Shown here one piece after another: positions 42,997 through 53,700 of a stretch of 64,000 nucleotides of DNA. Under the pieces are notes generated by a model, which had not been told where the DNA came from, searched no databases, and saw only the letters and a list, made by a program, of their open reading frames with translations. Numbering within the stretch: position 1 is the stretch's first letter; each line of letters starts with the position of its first letter. The stretch comes from Saprospiraceae bacterium (lineage in GTDB: Bacteria > Bacteroidota > Bacteroidia > Chitinophagales > Saprospiraceae): assembly GCA_016713025.1 (NCBI GenBank), contig JADJPZ010000004.1, forward strand, positions 1,488,001 to 1,552,000, read 5' to 3'. A program made the translations under genes and the position numbers.

Positions 42997-43734
42997 ATGT
43001 GTGCTACATGCGGTTGCGTTGATACGCACCACCATCATCTGGGAGAAGATCATACTCACCACCACGGAGAAAAATCCATTGTGGAAGTGGAAAAGGATAT
43101 TTTGTATCAAAACAATCTGCTTGCCGAACGCAACCGCGGCTATTTTGATGCCAAAAATATCTTCTGTATCAACCTTGTCAGTTCACCCGGTTCAGGAAAA
43201 ACAACCCTCCTGGAAAGGACACTCACTGATCTGAAAGGTGAGATTTCTTTTTCAGTGATAGAAGGAGACCAGCAAACTACCAATGATGCTGACAGAATCC
43301 ACGCCACCGGTACCAAAGTCACTCAGATCAATACCGGCAAAGGTTGTCACCTGGATGCGCACATGGTGCTGCATGCCCTTCAGGGATTAAAACCACCTGC
43401 TGATTCTATCCTTTTTATAGAGAATGTGGGCAATCTGGTATGTCCTGCTATGTTTGATCTCGGCGAAAAAGAAAGAGTGGTCATCATGAGCGTGACAGAA
43501 GGGGACGACAAACCATTAAAATATCCGGATATGTTCCATACGTCAACCGTTTGTATCATCAATAAAACAGACCTGCTTCCTTATGTCAATTTTAATGTTG
43601 AAAAAGCCAAAGAATATGCTTTGAAAGTCAATCACCAATTAAAAATATTTGAGGTCAGTGCCACTACAGGTGAAGGTATGGATGTTTGGTATTCATGGCT
43701 GACGCAACATGTTCAGGCATTGCAGGAAGCATAG
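42997..43734 (+). CDS. hypB: Hydrogenase nickel incorporation GTPase HypB
   Basis: The 245-aa protein begins MCATCGCVDTHHHH, combining the high-affinity CxxCGC nickel motif with a His-rich stretch (HTHHHGEK). The GTPase domain shows VSSPGSGKTTLLE (P-loop), VIEGDQQTTNDADRI, GKGCHLDAHMV (metal site), NVGNLVCPAMFDLGE and INKTDLLPYV. All motifs for GTP-dependent nickel delivery are intact. It follows hypA and precedes hypC by 81 bp. Confidence 0.96.
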   Translation: MCATCGCVDTHHHHLGEDHTHHHGEKSIVEVEKDILYQNNLLAERNRGYFDAKNIFCINLVSSPGSGKTTLLERTLTDLKGEISFSVIEGDQQTTNDADRIHATGTKVTQINTGKGCHLDAHMVLHALQGLKPPADSILFIENVGNLVCPAMFDLGEKERVVIMSVTEGDDKPLKYPDMFHTSTVCIINKTDLLPYVNFNVEKAKEYALKVNHQLKIFEVSATTGEGMDVWYSWLTQHVQALQEA

Positions 43735-43815
43735 ATCAGGTAACACATCCTGAGCTAAGCGTAGTGAATAAAAAAGTCATTTTATCAACCAACAATACAT
43801 CAAAAACAATAGTCC

Positions 43816-44067
43816 ATGTGTCTTGCTATTCCAGGTAAAATTATGAGCATGAATCCGTCTGTGGATGACCTCCTAAGAACAGCAAAGGTTTCATTCAGCG
43901 GAATCATAAAAGACGTCAACCTATCCATGACTCCGGAAGCAAAAACCGGAGATTATGTGCTGGTCCATGTCGGAGTAGCTATCAGCATTGTAGACGAACA
44001 AGAAGCCAATAAAATCTTCAGTTATCTTACTGATATGGGAGAGGTGGACGAAATTGAGCCTGACTAA
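43816..44067 (+). CDS. hypC: HypC/HybG/HupF-type hydrogenase maturation chaperone
   Basis: The 83-aa protein starts with MCLAIPGKI, with the essential Cys2 that contacts HypD and the hydrogenase precursor. The GDYVLVHVGVAISIVDEQEA and short acidic tail are typical. HypC carries the Fe(CN)2CO moiety with HypD. hypD, hypE and hypF are not present here, because the next gene is convergent and unrelated. A strong hairpin separates the two transcripts. Confidence 0.94.
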   Translation: MCLAIPGKIMSMNPSVDDLLRTAKVSFSGIIKDVNLSMTPEAKTGDYVLVHVGVAISIVDEQEANKIFSYLTDMGEVDEIEPD

Positions 44068-44106
44068 AATTTAATCATTCAACTCCTTCTCAAAATTTGT
44101 AGTTTT

Positions 44107-44152
44107 ACGTCAGTTCGATGAATATTTAGTAAATTATTCATCAAACTGACGT
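44107..44152. terminator. Bidirectional hairpin terminator between hypC and the SPFH gene
   Basis: The 18-bp arms ACGTCAGTTCGATGAATA and TATTCATCAAACTGACGT have one mismatch and a 10-nt loop. A T-run follows on the + strand at about 44164. It is placed exactly between two convergent genes. Confidence 0.75.
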
Positions 44153-44192
44153 TAGTTTTAGTATTTTTTTTACCTCATTTATTCCCACCTAT

Positions 44193-45170
44193 CTACTCGT
44201 CCTTGTGCCTTCCAAACTCATCCTTTTCATGAGGCTTATGAAGTCTTTTAGTGCTGTTAGCAGCCTTCATTGACTCCCCTACCTGATTACTTGCTGTAAA
44301 ACTCGCTACCATGTTATTGAGCATATCCGTACCTGCTTGAGGGGAATTGGGTAACAATATCAAATTGGAGTTGGCATCTGCGCCTATTGCCTGCAATGTA
44401 TCATAATGTTGAGTGACCACAATCAGTGCGGATGCTTCTTGCGAATTGATGCCCACCTGATTGAGAATATCAACACTTTCTACAAGCCCACGTGCGATTT
44501 CCCTACGTTGGTCAGCGATACCCTGACCCTGAAGTTTTTTGCTTTCTGCCTCAGCCTTAGCCTTGGCCACAATCCTGATTCTGCCGGCTTCAGCTTCATA
44601 CTCTGCAGCTGTTTTTTCCCTGTCAGCTGCATTGATACGGTTCATGGCGTTTTTAACTTGGATGTCCGGATCAATATCCGTGATCAGGGTATTGATGATA
44701 TCATATCCGTATGTAGTCATAGCTTCGTTGAGCTCCCGCTTGACAGCAACTGCAATGTCATCCTTTCTTTCAAAGACATCATCCAACTTAAGCTTGGGTA
44801 CTTCGGCTCTCACTACATCAAAAACGTATGAAGTGATCTGGTCATGAGGGTACTCAAGTTTATAAAATGCATCGTATACTTTTTCCTGTATAACTTTAAA
44901 CTGTACGGATACTTTCATCTTGACAAATACATTGTCTTTGGTTTTGGTCTCGATGATGACATCCAGCTGCTGTATGCGCAGATTGAGTCTCCCTGCTATT
45001 CGATCTATAAAAGGTATCTTCATGTGCAAACCGGAGTGCCGGATGCTGTTGTACCTACCAAAACGCTCTACAATAGCGGCTGTCTGCTGCTTGACAGTGA
45101 AAAAAGCAGATAGTAAAAGTAAAAAAAGTAGCGGCAATAGTACTATCAAACCTGGATTAATTTCACTCAT
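44193..45170 (-). CDS. SPFH/band 7 stomatin-like membrane protein
   Basis: From ATG 45170 the product is 325 aa (MSEINPGLIVLLPLL). A longer frame to 45365 contains the promoter and is rejected. After one N-terminal membrane segment comes the band 7 domain (about 27-200: QQTAAIVERFGRYNSIRHSG, GLHMKIPFIDRIAGRLNLR). A coiled-coil region rich in Ala/Glu follows (EKTAAEYEAEAGRIRIVAKA). It ends in a basic, charged tail. These proteins organise membrane microdomains and often act with NfeD-type proteases, but no nfeD is adjacent. Confidence 0.9.
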   Translation of the reverse strand: MSEINPGLIVLLPLLFLLLLSAFFTVKQQTAAIVERFGRYNSIRHSGLHMKIPFIDRIAGRLNLRIQQLDVIIETKTKDNVFVKMKVSVQFKVIQEKVYDAFYKLEYPHDQITSYVFDVVRAEVPKLKLDDVFERKDDIAVAVKRELNEAMTTYGYDIINTLITDIDPDIQVKNAMNRINAADREKTAAEYEAEAGRIRIVAKAKAEAESKKLQGQGIADQRREIARGLVESVDILNQVGINSQEASALIVVTQHYDTLQAIGADANSNLILLPNSPQAGTDMLNNMVASFTASNQVGESMKAANSTKRLHKPHEKDEFGRHKDE

Positions 45171-45209
45171 GTTATTATGTTTTTTTTTTAAATAAATGTT
45201 AGTAAAATA

Positions 45210-45217
45210 CAAATCTA
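45210..45217 (-). promoter_or_regulatory. Putative -7 box (TAGATTTG) of the SPFH gene
   Basis: The minus strand shows an exact TAnnTTTG match 40 bp before the chosen ATG. Its position inside the longer frame supports the shorter start. Confidence 0.45.
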
Positions 45218-45577
45218 TGGTTTTTTCTTTACATTTCGGATGTAGGTCGGAAATAATTTTCAAAAGTGATTTTGACTTTGTTGTGATTGAGCTCAATTCT
45301 GAAATGATGTCTTCTCCATTGTAAATTACGACTGTATTCAAGAGATGTTTAGACCCTTTTTTCAATGAGTGGCTTAATCATGAAATGATTAAGTCGCCCA
45401 TACAATTACGACTAATCACAGGTATCGTTTCAAGGTCAGTAACATTCTAAAAGCTTGAACTCAAAAAAGCTAACATATAGCATTTTCAAATTCAAGCCCA
45501 GACTAACTTTAGTTGTATCCAAATATCAAAATAACATGAATTCGGGTTAAAGTATTTTATGGTACTTCTTTAAATAT

Positions 45578-45747
45578 TAAGGGCGTAGACCTGAAATCAT
45601 TTTAATCAGAGTCCCAAAAAAACATAATCAGGGGCGTTAGCCCTGAAATCTTAAAACAATTTCAACATAATTGAAGATATCTGGGTTACGCCCCTTATTG
45701 TCAAATATTTAAGTCATTTTACAAAGATATCAGAGCTAATGCTCCTT
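45578..45747. repeat. Four copies of a ~22-bp GGGGCGTTAGCCCTGAAATC-type repeat
   Basis: Two direct copies occur at 45578-45600 and 45631-45652. Two inverted, degenerate copies occur at 45683-45697 (GGGTTACGCCCCTT) and 45725-45747 (ATCAGAGCTAATGCTCCTT). Each contains an internal GGGC...GCCC-like inverted pair. They are spaced about 50 bp apart. Confidence 0.65.
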
Positions 45748-46295
45748 CTTTTAATAAAATTATAAAATACCAAAATATCTAAAATGAGATTTGTAGTGAG
45801 AGCTGCAAATACAATCCGCCGCGGCGGAAGCACTTTTAGCGACAAATCATACTGTGTGCAGCTATGCTGTAGTCACCACTACAGCATAGCTGCACATGGC
45901 ATGGTGCATGACTGAACGGTGCGACAGCAAAATGGAGTGGGAGCTCAATTTAGTGAAGGATCAGTCAGCATGCCTGACGGCATGGTCATGTTGTTTCTTA
46001 GGTCAGAATACATTATTTGGAGGTCGTAATAGATTATCATTTTAGATTTTTAGGTAATATATTAAACCATATATGCTTCAATTTTCTTATCCCAAATTCA
46101 GGTTAAGCATTATCCTACCTTCATATTTTGGCATGAAGAATTCAATTTGTTTTATAAATACGACTTGTTTTTATTCTGTTTGATATTTTGTTTAAAAAAG
46201 TCCAATTTTTCTTAACAACCAGGTGAATGCAACTCAATAATAAAATATTTCGAAATTAAACATTTGGATACTAATTTTTTATGAATTTTATTTTT
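45748..46295. other. Non-coding stretch with palindromes between the SPFH and 440-aa genes
   Basis: The 45171-46358 gap is the longest gene-free stretch in the window. Its middle holds a palindromic 14-mer TCCGCCGCGGCGGA (45815-45828), the long hairpin at 45855-45896 and a small CATGCC/GGCATG stem (45969-45984). This middle part is clearly richer in GC than the flanks. No open frame with coding character was seen. Confidence 0.55.
45855..45896. repeat. 19-bp perfect hairpin, 4-nt loop
   Basis: TGTGCAGCTATGCTGTAGT and its exact reverse complement flank CACC. There is no T-run after it, so it is not a typical terminator. It may be the folded core of a transposon relic or a processed RNA hairpin. 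Confidence 0.8.
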
Positions 46296-46303
46296 TATCT
46301 TTG
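46296..46303 (+). promoter_or_regulatory. Putative -7 box (TATCTTTG)
   Basis: This is an exact TAnnTTTG match 56 bp before the GTG start of the exported 440-aa protein gene. Confidence 0.4.
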
Positions 46304-46358
46304 TAATCCGATTAACCTTCGAAATGATATTCCAAGCACCTTAAACTTAACCTGAAAA

Positions 46359-47681
46359 GTGAAAAATTTTAAGAATAGATGTGTATTTTTGTTATTTACT
46401 ATTTCTATTAACATAGTCAACATTACAGATGCACAAATAAATGTTACCAGTGGATTGTTTACAGATACACAAGATTTTAACACCCTAGCATCAACGGGAA
46501 CATCAAGCACACTTCCTCCAGGCTGGGCATTTGTAGAATCAGGATCTAGCGCAAATACCACCTACACAGCTGGAACAGGTAGTTCCACTACCGGTGACAC
46601 CTATAGTTTTGGACTCGCATCAAATACAGAAAGGTCTTTGGGCGGATTACAGTCAGGTTCTTTGACCCCTTCCATTGGGGTATGCTATACCAACAGTACA
46701 GGAAGCACAATCACATCTTTGCGGATTTCCTTCACCGGAGAGACATGGCGTGTAGGGTCTGCTAATCGTACTGACAGAATCAATTTTGAGTATAACTCTA
46801 ATACTACTGCAATAAATGGTTCTGGTACCTGGATAGCATTTCCATCATTGGATTATGTAAATCCCGGTCAAACCACCGGTTCTGGTTCAATGCAGCATTC
46901 AGCAATTATTACAGCTACTATCACTGGCCTAAATATTCCAGCAAATACTACCTTTTGTTTTAGGTGGGTGAGTTTTGATGCTTCAGGATCTGATGATGGC
47001 ATCGCCATTGATGACTATACATTGGACAAAATAGTTCTTGCATGTCCTACATTAAACACAGCACCAGACAATGTGAGCATAACAAATAGTACATGTACTA
47101 ATTGCATATTGGGTGGAGGTAATATCTCGGCACCGACTAATAATTTATGTCCATCAGGATCAACTATGCAATTTTCAACAAACGCAGGTATGATCTGGTC
47201 GACCACTTTGCCTTCTTATGTCCAATCAGGCCCGCCTCTAACCATCATAACCCGATGCATCTGTAATAGTAGCCATACTCAGACTAGCCCTATAAGTAGT
47301 GGTGTCACCACAAATCCCGGCATGTGTCCTGTTTCTTGTGTCTGTCCGGATTTTACTAATATCATCCCAAATAATGTCACAATTACCAACAGTGTTTGTT
47401 CTTTTCCTTTGTGCAATGTTGCTGGAGGATTTATCCAAGCTGCCGTAAACAATTGTCCCACAGGATCAACTATGCAATACTCAGTAGATAACGGCACAAG
47501 CTGGAGCCAGACTTTGCCTGTGTACCATCAGTCAGGGCCGCCACAGAATATAATAACCCGTTGTAACTGTAATTCCAATTCAGCCACAAGCAGTGTACCA
47601 AGCAGTGCGCAGATTACTTCGCCCGGACCATGTCCAAACACCTGCGCTTGCAATCCAAACTGCGGAACATTTCCGAGATAA
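46359..47681 (+). CDS. Exported Cys-rich hypothetical protein with two repeats
   Basis: The 440-aa protein starts at GTG (MKNFKNRCVFLLF) and has a signal peptide ending TDAQ. Residues about 25-225 look like a jelly-roll domain of secreted 'choice-of-anchor' type (GWAFVESGSS, CFRWVSFDASGSDDGIAIDD). Two Cys-rich repeats of about 95 residues follow, each with N-V-(S/T)-I-T-N-S-x-C, (P/C)-x-GSTMQ(F/Y)S and Q-S-G-P-P-x-x-I-I-T-R-C. It ends CACNPNCGTFPR without a T9SS sorting domain, unusual for this architecture, so it may be periplasmic, truncated or exported differently. The giant surface-protein gene starts 39 bp later, and the two are probably co-transcribed. Confidence 0.75.
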   Translation: MKNFKNRCVFLLFTISINIVNITDAQINVTSGLFTDTQDFNTLASTGTSSTLPPGWAFVESGSSANTTYTAGTGSSTTGDTYSFGLASNTERSLGGLQSGSLTPSIGVCYTNSTGSTITSLRISFTGETWRVGSANRTDRINFEYNSNTTAINGSGTWIAFPSLDYVNPGQTTGSGSMQHSAIITATITGLNIPANTTFCFRWVSFDASGSDDGIAIDDYTLDKIVLACPTLNTAPDNVSITNSTCTNCILGGGNISAPTNNLCPSGSTMQFSTNAGMIWSTTLPSYVQSGPPLTIITRCICNSSHTQTSPISSGVTTNPGMCPVSCVCPDFTNIIPNNVTITNSVCSFPLCNVAGGFIQAAVNNCPTGSTMQYSVDNGTSWSQTLPVYHQSGPPQNIITRCNCNSNSATSSVPSSAQITSPGPCPNTCACNPNCGTFPR

Positions 47682-47720
47682 ACCTTAAGCCCTTACATCA
47701 TATGAAATTTAAAATGCAAA

Positions 47721-50700
47721 ATGAACATTAAGAATTTTTACAAGCTTTTCCCCAAGCCAATAATACTTTTAATAATCATATTTTTGGGTTTAGAAGCAAT
47801 TGGGCAGTGCCCCACAAAACCTTCTAACCCTGTAGTCATAAATGAAGTCTCAGGTGATTCAGGACAGTCAGACGCATCAAATGATGGTATCGTAGAGCTC
47901 GCAGGAATACCGGGAACCAATATCGGCGGTATGGTAGTCACCAACGGTGAATGGGCTGTCATCATTCCTGCAGGCACACTTATGCCTGCTGATGGTGTTT
48001 ATCTCATCGCCTGCTCTCAGCAATCTGTCTCTGCGGCAGGCGGAGTCGCAGGAGAAGGTATAACTAATAGCTGTGTCCCAGGCACCAATGGTCTGTCATG
48101 CCCCCAATGCGACTATCCGGGTCTTGTTCCGGATTTTGATGTTTGCAACCCTGCAAATGCGATTTACTATGATCCTGCAGCCTCAGGATTTACTATTGAT
48201 AATGCAGATGCGTCGGATGGTGATCAGGTAGTATTGTTCAATAACGACGGTACCATTGCTGATGCTGTAAAATGGGGAACAACTACTACGACATCAGCCG
48301 GCGCCACTACATATGGCGGATCATCAGGGGATGCTGACAACGTGGCTCCCAGCACTTCGGGCTACACCTTAGGTACCCCCGGAATCAGAGGCGATGGTAC
48401 GGCTGCCACAGGTGTCCCCTTGATGCCTGCAGGCAATTGCCCCGGTCCGGCAATAACTTATGTGATGCCAAGAACAGACGACCCCAGGTATGTCAACCTC
48501 GGGACAAATATAAAAGGCTGTAACAGCTCTTATCAGCGTAGCGGTGCCATTGCAACAGCATCGTTGGTGGGTAGTGGCACTGATGTGATGAATGCTGCGT
48601 CCCAATGGAATATCAATACTGCTTTAACACAAACCGGCATTCAGACCAACAACACATCGACTGCAGCAGTCAACAATACCAATCACCCAACCCCAGGTGT
48701 ACCAAATTCAACGCCTGCTTTCGCATGGATACCTCCTTCTTCACTTAATGTCTGTAGTCCGCAAACGTTTACTTTTGGACTCGAAGTGTATAATTACCAG
48801 CATGTGTCCGGTCTTTCTTGTGCGGGTGGTTTGATCACTACTTCCGGAAATGCAGGTAGTGAGATTGGTTCTGTAGTAATTGTCAACGAAGGAGCTCCAC
48901 AGACATGGACCAGCGTTACACCCAATACCACCACCGGAACCACTACCCTGTCGTTTACCACAGCAAGCCTGGGTGAAGGTACACATACGATCAGATTGCA
49001 ATGGGATGATTACACCAATTGTTGTTCGGGCGCAGAGTGTTATGAATCTGTCACCTATACTGTAAAAGTATTGCCGACGTTTACACAATCCAAGACCTCC
49101 ATCAGCTGTCCAACAGATGCTGTCGCCGGCTCCATTAATCTATCGCCATTTTTTAGCGGAGGAAACACACCCTATACTTATACTATTTCGTCAGATGCTG
49201 GAAATGTAAGTACTGGGGCAGGTGGAACTTTGTCAGGATCTATCATGACTCTGCCTGCAACCGCTACCGGCACTTATATCATAAAAGTAGAAGAGGCTGC
49301 ACAAGCATGCGGTACCCCTAAATACATAACAGTAAACAGTAATTGTGCTGCAGCACCACCAGCCTGTCCTGTGTTTATAAACGATGCAAGCTGTAGCACA
49401 CCAGACGGAGCAAAATGCCCCGGAGACATCATTCAAATGTCATTAAACCCAACATCATCCACTAATCTTCCAAATGGTGGAAGCATAGAATGGGTGCTGG
49501 ATACGGACAATGATAATGATGTCTTTGATGAGCCAGCTGGTAGCGTGATAGCATCACAAACTATAAGTGTGACTGCTTCTTCTGTTGTTTATAAAGATTG
49601 TTCAAACCTTGTTGCAGGCGATGTTGTCATTGTCGATATACAATCCGATGCTGATGATAGATTTTCCTTCATACCACTTGTCAATATAGCGGCCAGTACA
49701 ACCATTATTTTTACAGACAGGGGAGTAAGTGGATCTGGATGGTATGCTTCTTCAGGTGCAGCAGAATCAGGTTTTATCAGTTGGACAGCACCTTCAGGTG
49801 GAGTACTGGCTGGCAATATCATTACCATTACCGTTGCCGGTGCGTTAACTCCAGGTACGTTAACTAATCTTTCAATTTCAGGGCCTGGCACTATAAGTTA
49901 TTCAGAATCAGGTGGAAGTGGAGACTTTTCATTAGCAAATGATGGTGATCAGGTATTGGCTTATTGTGGAACAGCAGGTACATATCCATCATCGTTTATA
50001 TATGGTGTCACTACTTATGCTCAAAATCTTTGGCAATACAACTCAACCGAAGGGTCGAACTCTTCTGATATCCCTGAAGGCTTAACCAACGGATCCACCG
50101 CTGTGGCAGTAGGTGTAAATAATACAAACGGTAACGAATACGATAATGCAATTTGGAATTGTAATACAGGTACCATTTCAGACACTCGAAACAACATACT
50201 TTCCAATGTTTCTGATTATACAAAATGGACAGGAAATAATACAAGACAATCACTACCATCTTGTTCTGTGAATGTAACGGGGGCTACAAGTTCAACATTG
50301 ACTACCCTTGCCCCAACATGCGCAACTTATACTATACCTACCTCAATGTGCAACACCACCATACGCATTAAACCAAGGATATCTCCGGATCCTGGAAGTG
50401 CAGACTGTACAGGTGACAATAACCCCACTTTACCATCAAAAATATATACCATCACTTGCCCGTCTGTAACCCTGACAGGTGGTGGTAATGCCTGCGCCCC
50501 AACAACTGTTCCTTTGACGATCACATTTACAAATCCTTCAACTGGATTTTCAGCAACAGTCAATTATAGTATCAATGGGATTGCACAAACTCCGCTCACA
50601 ATAACATCCAGTCCTTACACGCTCAATGCAACATCATCTGGAACTTATGTGATCACAAGCGTGGCTTTTTCTTCACCCGCTTCAACATGTAATGCTACTA

Positions 50701-53700
50701 TATCTGGATCATCTGAAGTTACCATATCACCATTGGTGACTGCTACTATTACAGGAGGAACATCCCCATCTACTTGTGCCGGTTCCGGGACTGTAAGTAT
50801 TACATTGGCAGGTACAGCTCCATGGTCCTTTACCTTGCGCAATACCACCACAGGAGCATCATACGATCTCACTTCAGATGCATCTCCGTATACAGCAACT
50901 GGTTTGGCACCTGGAACATACTCGGTAGTATCTGTTAGGGATGACAATAATTGTGCAGGGACCACTTCTGGAATGTACACTGTTACAGCACCTGCAGACC
51001 TGCCCGTACTTGCAGTCATCCCAGCACAGACTGTTTGTTCGGACTCACCTGTTATAAACCTGACTTCATTGAACCCAACTGTCACAGGAGGTTCAGGAGG
51101 TGGTAGCTACACCTGGTACTATGATGACCCATCCCTGCCTGGAACACATATACTGGTCCCAAATCCGAATTCAGTAAACATTACTGTTAGCAGAACATTT
51201 TATGTAAGATATACAGACGCATCGTCATGTACAGCCTACGGATCTGTGATGGTGAATTTTTCAACATTACCAGCTGTCACAGGTACCCCTACAAATCAGG
51301 ATTGTACTGCGGGAACACCGGCGAAGATAGATGTGTCCATTCCGGCAGCCACAGGATATGCTTATACTATTACTACTGGAACATCGGGGTCAGGAACTTT
51401 GGCCACAGCCATTGCTGCTACAAGTTCGACGCTGACGTTCACTGCAGGAGGTGGAATTTTAACCGGTACAGGAGGAGGATTACCTTCATACCCTACTACA
51501 GGAGGTACATCATATACAATAAGGGTATTTAATACGGCTTCAGGCTGCTTTACAGACATTACTAGAAGTGTTTCATCCCAAGCGTGTTTTGTTTGTCCTT
51601 CTATAGGTAACATCAGCACCATAGCACCGATATGTAAAGGTAATACTTTTAATATAACTGCAACAAACCTGGTCAACTTGTGTATCGCTAACAATACAGA
51701 ACGTAATTTTGGTATCTCATTTGTCAATTTTATGGGCACCACTCCACCTTCAGATGTCTATTCTGGTGGAACATTGATGGGTACAGTACCTTACAGCGTT
51801 ATCAATTCATGTGCAGGTTCTGCCACATTATCAAATTTAGGAGGAAGCTTGGATGCAGGAAGTTACACTATATGCGCTATTCTTTCTCCCACCTCGGACA
51901 ATGTCACCTGCAGACCTTATCAATGTGTAACATATACAATCAATGCATTACCTACAGTTACCACTACAAGCAATGGTCCTGTGTGCACTGGTCAAACTAT
52001 CAACCTGCAGACAACATCTCCTACTGGTCTGCCTGCCTCTGCCTATGACTGGACAGGACCTGGAGGATATATCCAGAACGACACTCAGAATCCTTCCAGG
52101 ACAGGAGCCACTATATCCATGGCAGGAGATTACACAGTCACTGTTACAGATGTAAATAACTGCTCCGGGGTCAGCACGGTAAATGTCGTAGTACAACCTT
52201 TGCCTTCATTAATACTTGGAACTAATCCGACAGTCTGTTTGAAATCAACCACAGCCAGTTTACCTTTCACTTCAATAACAGGCGCTCCGAATCAATTTTC
52301 CATAGACTTTGATAATGCAGCAAATGCGGCAGGTATTTCAGATATTCCTTTAACCGGTCTTACATCCAGTTCAATTGGCATCACATTGCCGCCATCACTT
52401 GCAGCCGGAACTTATTATGGGACTATTTCTGTAATTAACAGCGCCTCATCGTGTACAGGAATACCAGTTTCCTTCAGTATAACTGTTTTAAATGATATCG
52501 TAATCGCTGCTGAGGCAACCTGTACAGGAGTTTCTCAGCCTATGACTGGTATGTCATTGGATATTAGTGCTTATACACCACAATACTATATCACAGTTAC
52601 CAGTGTTTCAGGTGGAAACAATGCTAATTATAATGTATCAGTTCACGGTAGTACTCAGGTTTATTCAGGTAGTCCATTGACATTCGGTCCATTTAATCAT
52701 TCAATCCCATTGACCGGCAATGCCCCAATTATTGTGACTGCATCAGATTATATGCCCAATTTCGGATTACCTACTTGTTCTGGTACAACCTCAGTTGATG
52801 AAACGATTTGTGCCCCAAGCGGTGTCTACTGTGATTGCTCTGGAACTGCACCTGTCCCTCCAAATGGAGGAGTAATCATTGCTCAAGCCAATCCCGGAAC
52901 ATATAACAATAATGGCTATACACAATTTTATGTTCTCGTCAATTCTGGTATTATCGTTACTTCCAATAGCACTGGACTGTTTACCAATCTCAGTGAAGGT
53001 ACGTACCTGGTATATGCCGTCAATGTAAAAAATTCAGATTACGCAACATTGTTGGCTTCGATGAGCCAGGGCACTCCAATTGTAGGCTTTTCCGGAGGAT
53101 TAAATCCTTGTTATGCCATTTTAGCTTCACCGGCTTATGTTGTAGATTGTCATCCAAACATATCTTATTCAGCCGTCCAACCTGTATGCAAGCGGGATGC
53201 AGTCACATTAAGTACTTCGGCTACAGGGGGGAAGCCCAGTTATTCCTATCTGTGGAACGCCAACTTATCAGGCACTATCAACGGAACACCTGCCGTTACA
53301 GCACCAACGTTTACTTTTCCTGCTTTAGGAAACCATCCTTCATATGGACCATATTTTGTTACTATTACAGATGCAAATGGTTGTATTACCACGGGTGATG
53401 CACTCTATGTCCCAATCAAACCATCTCTATCAAAACCTGTTATCAGTCCTATGATTACAGGTTGTGACGGTTACATGCCTGCTATTACTTCAACTTGCAG
53501 TAATGCAGTACCTGATTTTTCAAATGCGATTTTTAATTTCGACAAGGAAGATCTATTACCTATATATATTGGAACAGGAGCGGAATCAGTAGTCCGTGTA
53601 AGCAATGATGTAGGTGGACCAACTTTTTTATCAGGCAACCCATCTTCGGGTTCAAGCTTAAACACCTCATCATGGAGGACTCCAACATTAGACCCTAATA

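Noticed and set aside
42565..43110. 181-aa minus-strand frame opposite hypA
   Set aside because: It is a shadow of the His- and Glu-rich hypA/hypB coding strand.
43735..43815. Riboswitch or regulatory RNA between hypB and hypC
   Set aside because: Only 81 bp and no recognisable fold.
44193..45365. 390-aa version of the stomatin-like protein
   Set aside because: The extension covers the promoter box, and the family starts just before the membrane helix.
45815..45828. Restriction or recombination site from TCCGCCGCGGCGGA
   Set aside because: The palindrome also occurs in family B copy 2 and is a common intergenic GC motif. No enzyme gene is linked.
50645..51085. Antisense open frames inside the giant gene (also 51362-51742, 55928-56341, 57137-57529)
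   Set aside because: They are explained by the low stop-codon frequency opposite Thr/Ser/Gly-rich repeats. They have no start context or family features.
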